Notes: generated by a model not told the origin, from the letters alone. A stretch of DNA of 64,000 nt from Actinomadura xylanilytica (GCF_030283145.1 NZ_JASNWE010000001.1:1859751-1923750), one strand, 5' to 3'; positions 18,061 through 29,656 are shown, counted from the stretch's first letter. A program made the numbers and translations.

Positions 18061-19095
18061 ATGTCCGACGAAACCACTGTTTCCTCCCCGCTGACCACCG
18101 AGCCCTCGGCACCGGACCGCAACCTCGCGATGGAGCTGGTCCGGGTGACCGAGGCCGCCGCCATGGCCGCGGCCCGCTGGGTCGGCCGGGGCGACAAGAA
18201 CGGCGCCGACGGGGCCGCCGTCAACGCCATGCGCCAGCTGATCAACACCGTGTCCATGCAGGGCGTGGTGGTGATCGGCGAGGGCGAGAAGGACAACGCC
18301 CCGATGCTGTTCAACGGCGAGGAGGTCGGCGACGGCAGCGGGGCCGAGTGCGACGTCGCGGTCGACCCGGTGGACGGCACCCGGCTGACCGCGCTCGGCA
18401 TGAACAACGCGGTCGCGGTGCTGTCGGTCGCGCCGCGCGGCTCGATGTTCGACCCGTCCGCGGTGTTCTACATGGAGAAGCTCGTCACCGGCCCCGAGGC
18501 GGCCGACGTGGTCGACATCGAGCGGCCCATCGCCGACAACATCAGGGCGATCGCGCGGGCCAAGGGCTCGACGCCGAACGACGTGACCGTGGTGATCCTG
18601 GACCGGCCCCGGCACGAGGGGATCGTCAAGGAGGTCCGCGAGGCCGGCGCCCGGATCAAGTTCATCCTGGACGGCGACGTGGCCGGCGCGATCATGGCGG
18701 CCCGCGCGGGCACCGGCGTCGACCTGCTGCTCGGCATCGGCGGCACCCCGGAGGGGATCATCGCGGCCTGCGCGATCAGGGCGCTGGGCGGCGTGATCCA
18801 AGGCCGGTTGTGGCCGCAGGACGACGCCGAGCGGCGGAAGGCGATCGACGCCGGGCACGACCTGACCCGGGTGCTGACCACGGACGACCTGGTCACCTCC
18901 GACGACGTGTTCTTCGCCGCCACCGGAATCACCGACGGCGAGCTGGTCGACGGCGTGCGCTACAACAAGGGCAGGGCGTTCACCCACTCGCTCGTCATGC
19001 GCTCGCGCAGCGGCACCATCCGCACGGTCTCCAGCGAGCACCAGCTCAGCAAGCTGCGGGCCTACAGCGCGATCAACTTCGACACCGCGAGCTGA
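18061..19095 (+). CDS. glpX: Class II fructose-1,6-bisphosphatase GlpX
   Basis: 344 residues. The metal-binding phosphatase motifs are clear: [20 protein letters not shown] and [15 protein letters not shown], and later [20 protein letters not shown]. It hydrolyses fructose 1,6-bisphosphate for gluconeogenesis, and in actinobacteria it is usually the main FBPase. GAAGGG lies about a dozen bases upstream of ATG 18061. The homologue in the M. tuberculosis order is Rv1099c, adjacent to DUF4245 and fumarase as here. Confidence 0.95.
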   Translation: MSDETTVSSPLTTEPSAPDRNLAMELVRVTEAAAMAAARWVGRGDKNGADGAAVNAMRQLINTVSMQGVVVIGEGEKDNAPMLFNGEEVGDGSGAECDVAVDPVDGTRLTALGMNNAVAVLSVAPRGSMFDPSAVFYMEKLVTGPEAADVVDIERPIADNIRAIARAKGSTPNDVTVVILDRPRHEGIVKEVREAGARIKFILDGDVAGAIMAARAGTGVDLLLGIGGTPEGIIAACAIRALGGVIQGRLWPQDDAERRKAIDAGHDLTRVLTTDDLVTSDDVFFAATGITDGELVDGVRYNKGRAFTHSLVMRSRSGTIRTVSSEHQLSKLRAYSAINFDTAS

Positions 19096-19220
19096 CCCGC
19101 CGCACGAGCCGAGCCATCGCCGGGGGGGGCGGTCCGGACGACCGCAGGATCAACGCCGATCTTGTGGGCGTCCCGCAGGCCGGGCGGACGGCCGACCGGA
19201 GGGACGGACGGACGGGGCTG

Positions 19221-19829
19221 TCAGCCGCGGCGGCCGAGACGGCCGCGGACGCGTTCGCGGAAGCCGCGCTTGGGCGCGCGGGCCCGCACGGACCCGAAGA
19301 TCAGCGTGCCGCCGATCTCGATCGTGGGGCCCTGGTCCGCCGGCCGGGTGCGCACGTCCCTGGTGGTGAGGACGGTGCGGCCGGTCACGTCCACCCGGAC
19401 GCCCTCGGGCACCAGCAGCCGGACCCGGCCGCCGAGCAGCATCGTGTCGATCACGATGTGCCGCCGCTGGAGCACCGCCTCGCGCAGGTCGAGCTCGACC
19501 GTGCCGAACAGCGCCAGCACCGGCAGCTTCACCGGGACGACCCAGCGGCCCTCGCGCCGGGTGCGGCCGAAGAAGACCGAGACCGGCCGGTCGTCGACCA
19601 GGATCGGCTGCGACTCCTCGGGGCTGAGGTCGCCGGTCAGCCCGGTCAGCTCGCCGAGCGTGCGGGCCGCGTAGGCGTGCGAGATGCGCTCGGAGTGCTC
19701 GGCCATGCTCAGCCGTCCGTCCGCGAGGGCCTCGCCGAGCACGGCCACCACGCGTTCCCGGTCGGCGTCGGAGGCGCGCAGGTCGCGTACGCGCGTCGCC
19801 TTTTCCGCGGGCGGGCGCCGATCGGGCAT
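19221..19829 (-). CDS. DUF1707 protein with LiaF-like C-terminal domain
   Basis: 202 residues. The N-terminal 55 residues (VRDLRASDADRERVVAVLGE, then ALADGRLSMAEHSERI) are the DUF1707 helix domain. The rest is beta-rich sequence with LFGTVELDLREAVLQRRHIV and MLLGGRVRLLVPEGVRVDV, resembling the DUF2154/LiaF-type cell-envelope stress domain. No membrane segment. ATG 19829 has GAGGGG six bases upstream; GTG 19835 is too close to it. It diverges from an MFS gene. Function unproven. Confidence 0.8.
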   Translation of the reverse strand: MPDRRPPAEKATRVRDLRASDADRERVVAVLGEALADGRLSMAEHSERISHAYAARTLGELTGLTGDLSPEESQPILVDDRPVSVFFGRTRREGRWVVPVKLPVLALFGTVELDLREAVLQRRHIVIDTMLLGGRVRLLVPEGVRVDVTGRTVLTTRDVRTRPADQGPTIEIGGTLIFGSVRARAPKRGFRERVRGRLGRRG

Positions 19830-19915
19830 TTCCACCCCTCAAGGTTAGCGGCCGGCACCGTCGTCGCGACGGGCGAGAATGGCGGCCGGACGGCCGTGCC
19901 CCCGTCCGGCCGTGA

Positions 19916-19945
19916 TTGACCTGCGCGGCGAGTTGTCCCTACGCT
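19916..19945 (+). promoter_or_regulatory. Sigma-70-type promoter of the MFS gene
   Basis: TTGACC (19916-19921) and TACGCT (19940-19945) are separated by 18 bases, about 50 bp upstream of the MFS start at 19997. Both hexamers fit actinobacterial housekeeping promoters. Confidence 0.5.
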
Positions 19946-19996
19946 GACGCGAATCTTCTTCACATTCTTCCGCAGCGCAGAGAGGGTGGATGCCTC

Positions 19997-21226
19997 ATGG
20001 CCGAGGGCATCACCACGCGGGACCGTCAGGCGCGGTTCGCCACGTACGCCGGTTTCGCCATCCAGGGGCTGTGCTTCGCCTCGCTCGTCACCCAGGTCCC
20101 GCAGATCCAGAAGACCCACCATCTGAGCGACGCCACCCTGTCGCTGGTGCTGCTGATGGTGCCGCTGATCGCGGGCCTCGGCAGCGTCCTGTCGGGGTTC
20201 CTGTTCGCGCGCGTGGGCAGCGGCCCGGTGCTGCGGGTGGCGCAGCCCGGCGTCGCGGTCACCATCATCCTGATCGGCCTGACCGGCGACAACGACCCCG
20301 CGCTGTACGGGGCGGTCGCGCTGTTCGGCCTGTTCGTCGGCGCGGTCGACGCCTCGATGAACGCCCAGGCGGTCGCCGTCGAGCGCCGCTACGGGGTCAG
20401 CCTGATCACCGGGTTCTACGCGATCTGGAGCGTCGCGGGCATCGCCGGCGGGCTGTGGGCCTCGCTGAGCAACAAGCTGGACCTGTCGCTGCTCACCGGG
20501 TTCGCGATCGCGGCGGTGATCGGCCTGGCCGCCTCGCTGGTGACCGGCCGCCGGCTGTACCGCCGGGACGAGGAGGGCGACGGCCCGACCGCCGCCGAGC
20601 TCAAGGCCGCCGGACGGCACGTCCCGTGGCGCCCGATCCTGGTGGTGGGCGCGGCGATGGCCGTGGCCTACCTCGCCGACTCGGCGATCTCCAGCTACGG
20701 CGCCAAGTACCTGGACGACGAGCTGGCCGGCAGCGACTGGATCGCGCCGCTCGGCTACGTCGCCTACCAGGTCGCGATGGTGATCAGCCGCGCGGTGGCC
20801 GACCTCGGGGTGCGCCGCTCGGGCGCGGTGCAGGTGGTCCGGCTCGGCGGGCTGGTCGGCATCATCGGCATGATCGGCGTGGTCGCGGCGCCGAACGCGG
20901 CGCTGGCCATCGCGGCGTTCGCGGTCGCCGGCCTCGGGCTGAGCGTGATCGCGCCGGTGGCGTTCTCCGCCGCCGGACGGGTCGACCCGACCGGGCTCGG
21001 GGTCGCGGTGGCCCGGGTGAACATCTTCAACTACGTCGGGTTCGTCCTCGGCGCGGCCGTGGTCGGGGCCATCGCGCCGGTCAGCGACACGCATGGGCTG
21101 CGGCTGGCCTTCATCGTGCCGACGGTGCTGATCCTGGTCGTGTTCTTCACCGCCAAGGGCTTCGCGCCCGCCCCCGTGCCTGGTACCCGCGTGAACGTCC
21201 CGGTGGCGGAGCGTCCCACCGCCTGA
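19997..21226 (+). CDS. MFS transporter
   Basis: 409 residues with about 12 hydrophobic segments (LCFASLVTQVPQIQKTHHLS, then LVLLMVPLIAGLGSVLSGFLF near the N-terminus). ATG 19997 has AGAGGGTGG about eight bases upstream, and an overlapping ATG at 19990 is in another frame. The layout resembles sugar/multidrug MFS proteins of the FucP/YbjJ type, but no substrate motif is visible. It is convergent with a 77-residue gene, with a GC-rich likely terminator between. Confidence 0.8.
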   Translation: MAEGITTRDRQARFATYAGFAIQGLCFASLVTQVPQIQKTHHLSDATLSLVLLMVPLIAGLGSVLSGFLFARVGSGPVLRVAQPGVAVTIILIGLTGDNDPALYGAVALFGLFVGAVDASMNAQAVAVERRYGVSLITGFYAIWSVAGIAGGLWASLSNKLDLSLLTGFAIAAVIGLAASLVTGRRLYRRDEEGDGPTAAELKAAGRHVPWRPILVVGAAMAVAYLADSAISSYGAKYLDDELAGSDWIAPLGYVAYQVAMVISRAVADLGVRRSGAVQVVRLGGLVGIIGMIGVVAAPNAALAIAAFAVAGLGLSVIAPVAFSAAGRVDPTGLGVAVARVNIFNYVGFVLGAAVVGAIAPVSDTHGLRLAFIVPTVLILVVFFTAKGFAPAPVPGTRVNVPVAERPTA

Positions 21227-21242
21227 CCGCGTCCCACCGCCC

Positions 21243-21274
21243 GGCCGTGCCGCGGCCCGGCCGTGCCGCGGCCC
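21243..21274. repeat. 16-bp perfect tandem duplication
   Basis: GGCCGTGCCGCGGCCC occurs twice in direct succession just after the MFS stop codon. It is non-coding and probably part of the transcription end region. Confidence 0.8.
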
Positions 21275-21276
21275 GA

Positions 21277-21331
21277 CGCGGCGCGCCCGCCTCCCGGGCC
21301 CTGAAGGACGGGCGCCGGGCGGGCGGGCGCG
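21277..21331. terminator. GC-rich stem between convergent genes
   Basis: GCGCGCCCGCC pairs imperfectly with GGCGGGCGGGCGC across a 25-30 base loop. It lies between the stops of the MFS gene (plus) and the 77-residue gene (minus), where a bidirectional terminator is expected. Confidence 0.4.
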
Positions 21332-21334
21332 GGG

Positions 21335-21568
21335 TCAGACGTTCTCCTCCAGGGCGCTGACGGCCTTCTCACCCGCGCTCTGCGCCTCCTCCGGCGTCAG
21401 ATCCTTGAGGGCCTGGGCCAGCGCGACCTCCGCGGCGTCGGCGGCGGCGCGGGCGGTCACCGCGTGTTCCTGCGCCCGATCCAGGTCGCCGAGCCCGACG
21501 CAGTCGAAGGCCACCTGCCCGTCGTGAACGGCCATCTTGAGCTGCCGTGCGGCCTCGTCCAGACTCAT
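21335..21568 (-). CDS. Small helical hypothetical protein
   Basis: 77 residues, acidic and Ala/Glu-rich, predicted all-helical (LKMAVHDGQVAFDCVGLGDL, then a long Ala-rich helix), cytoplasmic, with no known domain. GGAGG lies eight bases before ATG 21568, a strong ribosome site that supports a real gene. It follows the MocR regulator gene by 30 bp on the same strand, with a 14-bp palindrome between. Confidence 0.65.
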   Translation of the reverse strand: MSLDEAARQLKMAVHDGQVAFDCVGLGDLDRAQEHAVTARAAADAAEVALAQALKDLTPEEAQSAGEKAVSALEENV

Positions 21569-21585
21569 TCCGTACCTCCTACACC

Positions 21586-21599
21586 GGGGAACGTTCCCC
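21586..21599. promoter_or_regulatory. 14-bp perfect palindrome GGGGAACGTTCCCC
   Basis: It abuts the stop codon of the MocR gene and lies 18 bp before the start of the 77-residue gene. It could be an operator for the small gene or a short hairpin (GGGGA/TCCCC with an ACGT loop). Confidence 0.4.
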
Positions 21600-23077
21600 T
21601 ACCCCTGGGCAGGGTGGGTAATCACCGTGCCCAGGAGCTCGGCGGCCTGCGCGAGGCGGGCCTCGCCGAGCCGGGCGTACCCGAGCACCAGCGCGGGCGG
21701 CGCGTGGGCGGACCGCGCGCCCGACCACATCGGCGCGGCGCCCGCCACGGCCACGCCCGCCTTCGCCGCGTCGGTGACCACCCGGCGCTCGTCGCAGCCC
21801 GGCGGCAGTTCCACGTAGAGGTGGATGCCCGCCGCGACGCCGTGGACCACGGCATCGGGGATGTGCGCGCGCAGCGCCTCGGCGAGCGCGTCGCGGCGCG
21901 ACCTGTACTGCCGCCGCATCTGGCGCAGATGCCGGTCGTAGGTGCCGGACGCGAGGAACTCCGCCAGCGCGTACTGCTCCAGGACGGGCCCGCCGAGGTC
22001 GGTGCGGGAGCGGTGGGCGCGCAGCCGTTCGGCCACGCCCGGGGGGGCCACCACCCAGCCCAGCCGCAGCGCGGGGGCGAGCGACTTGCTCACCGAGCCG
22101 AGCAGCACCACCCGCTCGGGGTCAACGCCTTGGAGGCAGCCCACCGGCTCGCGGTCGTAGCGGAACTCGGCGTCGTAGTCGTCCTCCAGCACCAAGCCGT
22201 CGACGTCGCGCGCCCAGGCGATCAGCGCGGCCCGGCGGGCGGGCGACAGGACGACGCCGGTCGGGTACTGGTGTGCGGGCGTGACCAGGACCGCGCGGGC
22301 CCCGGTGCGGGCCAGCGCCGCGACGTCCAGGCCCTCGGAGTCGACCGGGACGTGGGCCAGCCGGACGCCGGCGGCGTCGAGCATCGGGAACTGCCGGTCG
22401 CTGGTCGGGTCCTCGACGGCGAGCAGCCGGTGCCCGTCGCCGGCGAGCTGCCGCACCAGGACCGACAGCCCCTGCGCCACCCCGTTCATGATCACGATCT
22501 GCCCGGCCCCGGCGTGCGCGGCGCGGACCCGGCGCAGGTACCCGGCCAGCTCGGCACGGAGCGCGCCGGCGCCGCCCGGGTCGGGGTAGGCGAGCGCCTC
22601 GTTCGGGAGCGTCCGCAGGACCGCGCGGACCGCGGTCAGCCACCGGCCGCGCGGGAACGCGGCGAGGTCGGGGGCGCCCGGCCACAGGTCGAGGTGGAAG
22701 CCGCCGGGCGGGCCCCCAGGCGATAACCCGGACGGGTGCCCGGACGGGCCCCCGGACGGGTGCCCGGACGGGTCGGGGCCGCCGGGGGGACGCTCCGTCC
22801 CGGCCCGCGGGGGCGCCGGTTCGTCCGGACGGGCCAGCGGCGCGACCCGGGTGCCGTCGCCGCGCCGGGACAGCAGGAACCCCTCGGCGACGAGCTGCTC
22901 GTACGCCGCGACCACGACGCCCCGCGAGACGTCCAGGTCGCGGGACAGGTCGCGGCTGGACGGCAGCCGGGTCCCCGCGGCCAGCCGGCCGGACCTGACG
23001 GCCGCGCGGAGACCTGCGGCGATCTGCGCGGCGAGCCGGCCGGCCGCGCGGTCGAGAGGGAGATGGAGATCGGTCAC
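21599..23077 (-). CDS. MocR-type regulator (GntR winged helix fused to PLP aminotransferase fold)
   Basis: 492 residues. Residues 1-75 form a GntR winged helix ([20 protein letters not shown], then [15 protein letters not shown]); a Pro/Gly linker follows; residues about 130-490 form a class I aminotransferase domain with [26 protein letters not shown] and the PLP-binding lysine in [15 protein letters not shown]. MocR proteins sense PLP or amino acids and usually control a divergent gene, here the EamA transporter, through repeated half-sites. Start GTG 23077; no ribosome site is obvious. Confidence 0.9.
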   Translation of the reverse strand: MTDLHLPLDRAAGRLAAQIAAGLRAAVRSGRLAAGTRLPSSRDLSRDLDVSRGVVVAAYEQLVAEGFLLSRRGDGTRVAPLARPDEPAPPRAGTERPPGGPDPSGHPSGGPSGHPSGLSPGGPPGGFHLDLWPGAPDLAAFPRGRWLTAVRAVLRTLPNEALAYPDPGGAGALRAELAGYLRRVRAAHAGAGQIVIMNGVAQGLSVLVRQLAGDGHRLLAVEDPTSDRQFPMLDAAGVRLAHVPVDSEGLDVAALARTGARAVLVTPAHQYPTGVVLSPARRAALIAWARDVDGLVLEDDYDAEFRYDREPVGCLQGVDPERVVLLGSVSKSLAPALRLGWVVAPPGVAERLRAHRSRTDLGGPVLEQYALAEFLASGTYDRHLRQMRRQYRSRRDALAEALRAHIPDAVVHGVAAGIHLYVELPPGCDERRVVTDAAKAGVAVAGAAPMWSGARSAHAPPALVLGYARLGEARLAQAAELLGTVITHPAQG

Positions 23078-23113
23078 ATCAGGTCAGCGCTGCGAGGGGC
23101 GGCGGGCGTCACA

Positions 23114-23168
23114 GACCACGCATTGGTCCACAGAAGGGACGAGTCATTGGCTCTGTCCCAGAGACCAA
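23114..23168. promoter_or_regulatory. Probable MocR operator: GACCA/TGGTC and TTGG/CCAA half-sites
   Basis: GACCA-CGCAT-TGGTC (23114-23128) and TTGGCTCTG-TCC-CAGAGACCAA (23147-23168) lie between the divergent MocR and EamA genes. Repeated, spaced half-sites of this kind are characteristic of MocR binding regions. Confidence 0.55.
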
Positions 23169-23190
23169 GCCGCTCATAGCGTTCGCTGTC

Positions 23191-24141
23191 ATGACCCGCC
23201 CCACGAACCCCCGCGGAACGCTCGGCGCCGCGACCGCGATGACCTGCGTCGGATCGCTCACCGCCGTCTCCGCGACCATCGCCGGCTACCCCGTCTTCGG
23301 CGGCCAGGCCGTCCGCTACGCGGTGGCCGCGCTGATCCTCTTCCTCGTCGCCCGCTTCGCCGCCCGGGACGGCCGCCGGACCCGGCCCACGCCGCGCGAG
23401 TGGGCGTACCTGACCGCGCTGGCGGCGACCGGGCTGGTGGCGTTCAACGTGTGCATCGTGCTGGCGACCCGCGACACCGGCCCGGCCACCATCGGCACGG
23501 TGATCGCGACGGTCCCGATCGTGATGGCGCTGGCCGGGCCGCTGCTGGAACGCCGCCGTCCCGCCCCGGCGGTGGTCGTGTCGGCGTGCGTGGTGACCGC
23601 CGGAGCGGCACTGGCGAACGGGCTCGGCGGGGGCACCGCGCGCGGGCTGCTGCTGTCGCTCGGCGCGCTCGGGGGCGAGGTGTGCTTCTCCCTGCTGGCG
23701 GTGCCGGTGCTGCCGCGGCTCGGCCCGCTGCGGGTGTCGGCCTACTCCGCCGCGATCGCGGCCCCGATGCTGCTGGTCGCGGGCCTCGTCGCCGACGGGC
23801 GGGGGGTGCTGCGCGTCCCGACCGGCCCCGAGTTCGCCGGGCTGGCCTACCTGTCGGTGGTCGTCACCTCCATCGCGTTCCTGATCTGGTACGACGCGCT
23901 CGGACGGCTCGGGGCGGACCGCGCGGGGCTGTTCGCGGGCCTGATCCCGGTGAGCGCGGTGGCCACCACCATGGCGCTCGGCCTCGGCCGTCCGAGCGCC
24001 GCCGACCTCGCGGGCGCGGGACTCGTGGCCGCCGGGGTGGTGATCGGCGTCCGCTCGCCCCGTCCGGCGGCGGCACCCGCGCCCGAGCCCGTACCCGAGC
24101 CCGTGGAGGCGGGCGTGCCGGAGGGAGGTCGTACCCTGTAG
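23191..24141 (+). CDS. EamA/DMT-family transporter
   Basis: 316 residues with about ten hydrophobic segments in two repeats, as in drug/metabolite transporters of the EamA (RhaT-like) type. The first segment shows [20 protein letters not shown] and the second repeat [23 protein letters not shown] 23191 has no ribosome site; TAGCGT lies eight bases upstream, compatible with a leaderless transcript. The divergent MocR regulator is the likely controller, suggesting export of an amino-acid- or vitamin-B6-related compound (inference). Confidence 0.85.
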   Translation: MTRPTNPRGTLGAATAMTCVGSLTAVSATIAGYPVFGGQAVRYAVAALILFLVARFAARDGRRTRPTPREWAYLTALAATGLVAFNVCIVLATRDTGPATIGTVIATVPIVMALAGPLLERRRPAPAVVVSACVVTAGAALANGLGGGTARGLLLSLGALGGEVCFSLLAVPVLPRLGPLRVSAYSAAIAAPMLLVAGLVADGRGVLRVPTGPEFAGLAYLSVVVTSIAFLIWYDALGRLGADRAGLFAGLIPVSAVATTMALGLGRPSAADLAGAGLVAAGVVIGVRSPRPAAAPAPEPVPEPVEAGVPEGGRTL

Positions 24142-24179
24142 GGCGGCCCCATCGGATGACGCGCGAGGATCTGCCAGAG

Positions 24180-25820
24180 ATGCCTGAGTTCTCCTACACC
24201 GACCTGCTGCCGCTCGGCCCCGACGACACCGAGTACCGGCTGCTCACCGCCGACGGCGTGTCCACGTTCGACGCGAACGGCCGGACGTTCCTCCAGGTCG
24301 AGCCGGAGGCGCTGCGGCTGCTGACCGAGACCGCGATGCGCGACATCTCGCACCTGCTGCGGCCCGCGCACCTGGCCCAGCTCCGCAGGATCCTGGACGA
24401 CCCGGAGGCCAGCCCGAACGACCGGTTCGTGGCGCTCGACCTGCTGAAGAACGCGGGCATCGCCTCCGGCGGCGTGCTGCCGATGTGCCAGGACACCGGC
24501 ACCGCGATCGTGATGGGCAAGCGCGGCCAGCACGTGCTGACCGACGGCCGCGACGAGGAGCACGTCTCGCGCGGCGTGTACGACGCCTACACCAAGCTCA
24601 ACCTGCGCTACTCGCAGATGGCGCCGGTCACGATGTGGGATGAGAAGAACACCGGCGACAACCTCCCGGCCCAGGTCGAGCTGTACGCCGCTCCCGGCGA
24701 CGCGTACAAGTTCCTGTTCATGGCCAAGGGCGGCGGCAGCGCCAACAAGTCGTTCCTCTACCAGGAGACCAAGGCCGTCCTGAACCCCAAGCGGATGCTG
24801 GCCTTCCTCGAAGAGAAGATCCGCTCGCTCGGCACCGCGGCCTGCCCGCCGTACCACCTGGCGATCGTGGTGGGCGGCACGTCCGCCGAGTACGCGATGA
24901 AGACGGCCAAGTACGCCTCCGCGCACTACCTCGACGGGCTGCCGGCCGAGGGGTCGCCGCTCGGCCACGGGTTCCGCGACGTCGAGCTGGAGGGGCAGGT
25001 GTTCGAGCTGACGCAGCGGCTCGGCATCGGCGCGCAGTTCGGCGGCAAGTACTTCTGCCACGACGTGCGGGTGATCCGGCTGCCCCGGCACGGCGCGTCC
25101 TGCCCGGTGGCGATCGCGGTGTCGTGCAGCGCCGACCGGCAGGCCCTCGCCAAGATCACCGCCGAGGGCGTCTTCCTGGAGCGGCTGGAGACCGACCCGG
25201 CCCGGTACCTGCCCGAGACCACCGAGGAGCACCTCGACGACGCGGTGGTGCGGGTCGACCTCAACCGGCCGATGGACGAGATCCGCGCCGAGCTGACCCG
25301 GTACCCGGTGAAGACCCGGCTGTCGCTGACCGGCCCGCTGGTGGTGGCCCGCGACATCGCGCACGCCAAGATCAAGGAGCGGCTGGACGCGGGCGAGGCG
25401 ATGCCCCCGTACCTGCGCGACCACGCGGTCTACTACGCCGGGCCGGCCAAGACGCCCGAGGGGTACGCGTCCGGGTCGTTCGGGCCGACCACGGCCGGGC
25501 GGATGGACTCCTACGTCGAGCAGTTCCAGGCGGCCGGCGGCTCGCTGGTCATGCTGGCCAAGGGCAACCGGTCGCAGCAGGTCACCGACGCCTGCAAGGC
25601 GCACGGCGGCTTCTACCTCGGCTCGATCGGCGGCCCCGCCGCGCGGCTCGCGCAGGACTGCATCAAGAAGGTCGAGGTGCTGGAGTACGCCGAGCTCGGC
25701 ATGGAGGCGGTGTGGCGGATCGAGGTCGAGGACTTCCCCGCCTTCATCGTCGTGGACGACAAGGGAGACGACTTCTTCGCCGACACCAGCGGCCCGGTGC
25801 TGACGATCGGTCGGCGATAA
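24180..25820 (+). CDS. Class I (iron-sulfur) fumarate hydratase
   Basis: 546 residues, matching the FumA/FumB family with fused alpha and beta domains. The alpha part has [19 protein letters not shown] and [20 protein letters not shown]; the beta part has [20 protein letters not shown] and [19 protein letters not shown]. It interconverts fumarate and malate with an oxygen-sensitive [4Fe-4S] cluster. ATG 24180 ([13 protein letters not shown]) is the usual actinobacterial start; ATG 24156 would add eight residues. It follows the EamA gene by 38 bp. A second, unrelated fumarase lies 1.5 kb downstream. Confidence 0.9.
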   Translation: MPEFSYTDLLPLGPDDTEYRLLTADGVSTFDANGRTFLQVEPEALRLLTETAMRDISHLLRPAHLAQLRRILDDPEASPNDRFVALDLLKNAGIASGGVLPMCQDTGTAIVMGKRGQHVLTDGRDEEHVSRGVYDAYTKLNLRYSQMAPVTMWDEKNTGDNLPAQVELYAAPGDAYKFLFMAKGGGSANKSFLYQETKAVLNPKRMLAFLEEKIRSLGTAACPPYHLAIVVGGTSAEYAMKTAKYASAHYLDGLPAEGSPLGHGFRDVELEGQVFELTQRLGIGAQFGGKYFCHDVRVIRLPRHGASCPVAIAVSCSADRQALAKITAEGVFLERLETDPARYLPETTEEHLDDAVVRVDLNRPMDEIRAELTRYPVKTRLSLTGPLVVARDIAHAKIKERLDAGEAMPPYLRDHAVYYAGPAKTPEGYASGSFGPTTAGRMDSYVEQFQAAGGSLVMLAKGNRSQQVTDACKAHGGFYLGSIGGPAARLAQDCIKKVEVLEYAELGMEAVWRIEVEDFPAFIVVDDKGDDFFADTSGPVLTIGRR

Positions 25821-25921
25821 CGGACCGACTAGCACCAATAGGTCACAGTATTAAACCTAAATCCAAGTTGGTGCCTTGGTCTCCCGGATGACCACATGTT
25901 CACTCCGGTATCTTTTCGGCC

Positions 25922-27199
<1,278 letters not shown>

Positions 27200-27278
27200 G
27201 CGGCGGCGGGGGAATGCGCGGGCCGCCCGCGGGGCTGCCATCAGGGCAGGGTTACATTCGTGGCGGAGGTGGCTTCTC

Positions 27279-28679
27279 ATGACCGAGCAGGAGTTCCGGG
27301 TCGAGCACGACTCCATGGGCGAGGTGCGGGTCCCGGCGGCGGCCAAGTGGCGGGCCCAGACGCAGCGGGCGGTGCAGAACTTCCCGATCTCGGGACGGCC
27401 GCTCGAACCCGCGCACATCGCCGCGCTCGGCCAGATCAAGGCCGCCGCGGCGACCGTCAACGCCGAGCTCGGCGTGCTCGACAAGGACCTGGCCGGGGCC
27501 GTGGCCGAGGCGGCGCTGGAGGTCGCGGCGGGCCGCTGGACGGCGGAGTTCCCGATCGACGTGTTCCAGACCGGGTCGGGGACCTCGTCCAACATGAACG
27601 CCAACGAGGTCGTCGCGACGCTGGCGCAGGAGCGGCTGGGCCGCCCGGTGCATCCGAACGACCACGTCAACGCCTCGCAGTCGTCCAACGACGTGTTCCC
27701 GTCCTCGATCCACATCGCGGCCACCGGGGCCGTCCTGAACGATCTGATCCCCGCGCTGCGGCACCTGGAGGGCGCGCTCACCCGCAAGTCGGTCGAGTTC
27801 GCCGCTGTGGTGAAGTCGGGCCGCACCCACCTGATGGACGCCACGCCGGTGACGCTGGGCCAGGAGTTCGGCGGGTACGCGGCGCAGGTCCGCTACGGCG
27901 TCGAACGGCTCCAGGCCGTCCTGCCGCGGCTGGCCGAACTGCCACTCGGCGGCACCGCGGTCGGCACCGGGATCAACACGCCGGACGGTTTCGCCGCCCG
28001 CGTCATCGGCGAGATCGCCCGCGCCACCGGGCTGCCGCTGACCGAGGCCCGCGACCACTTCGAGGCGCAGGGCGCCCGGGACGGCCTGGTCGAGGCCAGC
28101 GGCGCGCTGCGCACCATCGCGGTCGGCCTCAACAAGATCGCCAACGACCTGCGCTGGATGGGCTCGGGCCCGCGGGCCGGGCTGGCCGAGATCCGGCTGC
28201 CCGACCTCCAGCCCGGTTCCTCGATCATGCCGGGCAAGGTCAACCCGGTGATCCCCGAGGCGGTGACGCAGGTCGCCGCGCAGGTCATCGGGAACGACGC
28301 GGCGATCGCGTTCGGCGGTGCGGCCGGCAGCTTCGAGCTCAACGTGATGCTGCCGATGCTGGCCCGCAACCTGCTGGAGTCGATCAGCCTGCTGACCGGG
28401 GTGTCCCGGCTGCTGGCCGACCGCTGCGTGGCGGGGATCGAGGCCGACGAGGCGCGGATGCGCGAGTACGCCGAGTCGTCGCCCGCGATCGTGACGCCGC
28501 TGAACCGGCACCTCGGGTACGAGGAGGCCGCCCAGATCGCCAAGCAGGCCCTCAAGGAGCGCAAGACCATCCGGCAGGTCGTCCTGGAGCGCGGTCACGT
28601 GGAGCGCGGCACCCTGACCGTCGAGCAGCTCGACGCCGCCCTTGACGTCCTCGCCATGACCGGCCACCGCCCCGCCTGA
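27279..28679 (+). CDS. fumC: Class II fumarate hydratase FumC
   Basis: 466 residues, standard length. Conserved regions include [31 protein letters not shown], the [17 protein letters not shown] loop and the superfamily signature [15 protein letters not shown]. It is the oxygen-stable tetrameric fumarase of the TCA cycle. GGCGGAGG lies nine bases before ATG 27279. Convergent with the SLT gene; repeat copy 3 fills the 3-prime gap. The presence of both fumarase classes allows the TCA step to run in iron-replete and oxidising states. Confidence 0.95.
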   Translation: MTEQEFRVEHDSMGEVRVPAAAKWRAQTQRAVQNFPISGRPLEPAHIAALGQIKAAAATVNAELGVLDKDLAGAVAEAALEVAAGRWTAEFPIDVFQTGSGTSSNMNANEVVATLAQERLGRPVHPNDHVNASQSSNDVFPSSIHIAATGAVLNDLIPALRHLEGALTRKSVEFAAVVKSGRTHLMDATPVTLGQEFGGYAAQVRYGVERLQAVLPRLAELPLGGTAVGTGINTPDGFAARVIGEIARATGLPLTEARDHFEAQGARDGLVEASGALRTIAVGLNKIANDLRWMGSGPRAGLAEIRLPDLQPGSSIMPGKVNPVIPEAVTQVAAQVIGNDAAIAFGGAAGSFELNVMLPMLARNLLESISLLTGVSRLLADRCVAGIEADEARMREYAESSPAIVTPLNRHLGYEEAAQIAKQALKERKTIRQVVLERGHVERGTLTVEQLDAALDVLAMTGHRPA

Positions 28680-28680
28680 G

Positions 28681-28806
28681 GGCTGTGTCCCCAACACCCC
28701 CGGCCCGGTGTCCTCGCCTGGCGGCTGTGTCCCCAACACCCCCGGCCCGGTGTCCTCGCCTGGCGGCTGTGTCCCCAACACCCCCGGCCCGGTGTCCTCG
28801 CCTGGC
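28681..28806. repeat. Three perfect 42-bp tandem units
   Basis: Units 28681-28722, 28723-28764 and 28765-28806 are identical over 42 bases (each starts GGCTGTGTCC and ends TCGCCTGGC). The unit corresponds to one end of the dispersed repeat. Perfect identity implies recent expansion. Confidence 0.9.
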
Positions 28807-28932
28807 GGCTCGGACGCCGACCGTGCTTGGGCGAGCGCGGCATCGCTTCGCGATCTGGCCGGTGGGGCTCGCCTTCGGCTTCGCCTCACCGGCCAGGTAT
28901 CGCGCTCGCGCGACGGCTGCGGCACGTTGAAG
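28681..28932 (-). repeat. Dispersed MITE-like intergenic repeat, copy 3, extended by tandem units
   Basis: Read on the minus strand it begins CTTCAACGTGCC, followed by the CAGCCGTCGCGCGAGCGCG block. An inverted repeat CTGGCCGGTG/CACCGGCCAG comes next, then ATCGCGAAGCGAT and the GAGCCGCCAGGCGAGGA block, as in copy 2. The terminal unit is then repeated. It fills the space between the convergent fumC and SLT genes. Confidence 0.75.
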
Positions 28933-28937
28933 CACTA

Positions 28938-29462
28938 CTAGTACCAGCCGGCCGACCTGAAGTGGCTCCAGGCGCCGCAGGGCGTGCCGAAGCGGTGCTT
29001 GATGTAGCGCAGGCCCCAGCGGATCTGGGTGCGCGGGTTGGAGCGCCAGTCGGGCCCGGCGCTGGCCATCTTGGAACCGGGCAGCGCCTGCGGAATACCG
29101 TGGGCGCCGGTCGCGCCGTTGCGGGCGCGCTCGTTCCATCCGCTCTCCCGGGCCCACAGCCGCTCCAGGCAGCCGAACTGCCGGGCCGAGCGCCAGCGGT
29201 ACCGGGGCATCATCGCGCGGGCGGTGAGCTTGTTGCGGCGCGCGCGACCCCAGGCGCGCCGTTTCGCGGCGCCCGCCCGGTACCGCCGCCCTTCGTGGAC
29301 GCGCGCGGTGCCGGTGGACGCTCGCCGGACGTCGGTGATCTGGGTGCGTGCGGCTCCGTCCAGCCCCGCCTGAGCGGGTGAGGCCGCTGCCGGTACGCAG
29401 ACCAGAGCGGCGGACAGCCCGAGGGCGATGACACGGAAGCCGTTGCGTATGTGATCGGACAC
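28938..29462 (-). CDS. Short secreted SLT-type lytic transglycosylase
   Basis: 174 residues: signal peptide (VIALGLSAALVCVPAAASPAQA), a basic Arg-rich linker, and an 80-residue C-terminal SLT-like domain with the catalytic Glu in LWARESGWN, then GAHGIPQALPGSKMA and WGLRYIKHRFGTPC, ending GWY. It should cleave peptidoglycan glycan strands outside the membrane. GTG start 29462 with only a weak ribosome site. The domain is about 75 percent identical by eye to the next gene, so this is a tandem paralogue. Confidence 0.85.
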   Translation of the reverse strand: MSDHIRNGFRVIALGLSAALVCVPAAASPAQAGLDGAARTQITDVRRASTGTARVHEGRRYRAGAAKRRAWGRARRNKLTARAMMPRYRWRSARQFGCLERLWARESGWNERARNGATGAHGIPQALPGSKMASAGPDWRSNPRTQIRWGLRYIKHRFGTPCGAWSHFRSAGWY

Positions 29463-29590
29463 GCCGGGTAGCGTGCTCGCGATCCGGGGCCTTTAGTCGC
29501 CCCGTCCGGGCATCATGTGCCGGCGCTTTGCCGATCCCTTGCGTCCCGATGCCGTTCCGGGCGGACGCGGCACCATTCCAGGCAGACGAA

Positions 29591-29617
29591 GAGGGGCGGG
29601 CCGACAGCCCGCCCCTC
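29591..29617 (-). terminator. Perfect 11-bp hairpin terminator
   Basis: GAGGGGCGGGC and GCCCGCCCCTC pair perfectly across a five-base loop, 40 bp after the stop of the longer SLT gene; the minus transcript then reads TTCGTCT. A strong intrinsic terminator separating the two SLT genes. Confidence 0.75.
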
Positions 29618-29656
29618 CCTCCCGGGGAACCCGGGTGCGTCTCACTACCGGCCGGC

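Noticed and set aside
22851..25820. Single 989-residue frame spanning the MocR promoter, EamA and fumarase
   Set aside because: Only the last 546 residues are fumarase; the upstream part is a shadow of EamA coding in another frame.
25828..25871. CACCAA...TTGGTG inverted repeat after class I fumarase as terminator
   Set aside because: Six-base arms are too far apart (about 29 nt) to form a convincing stem.
28681..28806. CRISPR array
   Set aside because: The 42-bp units are directly adjacent with no spacers.
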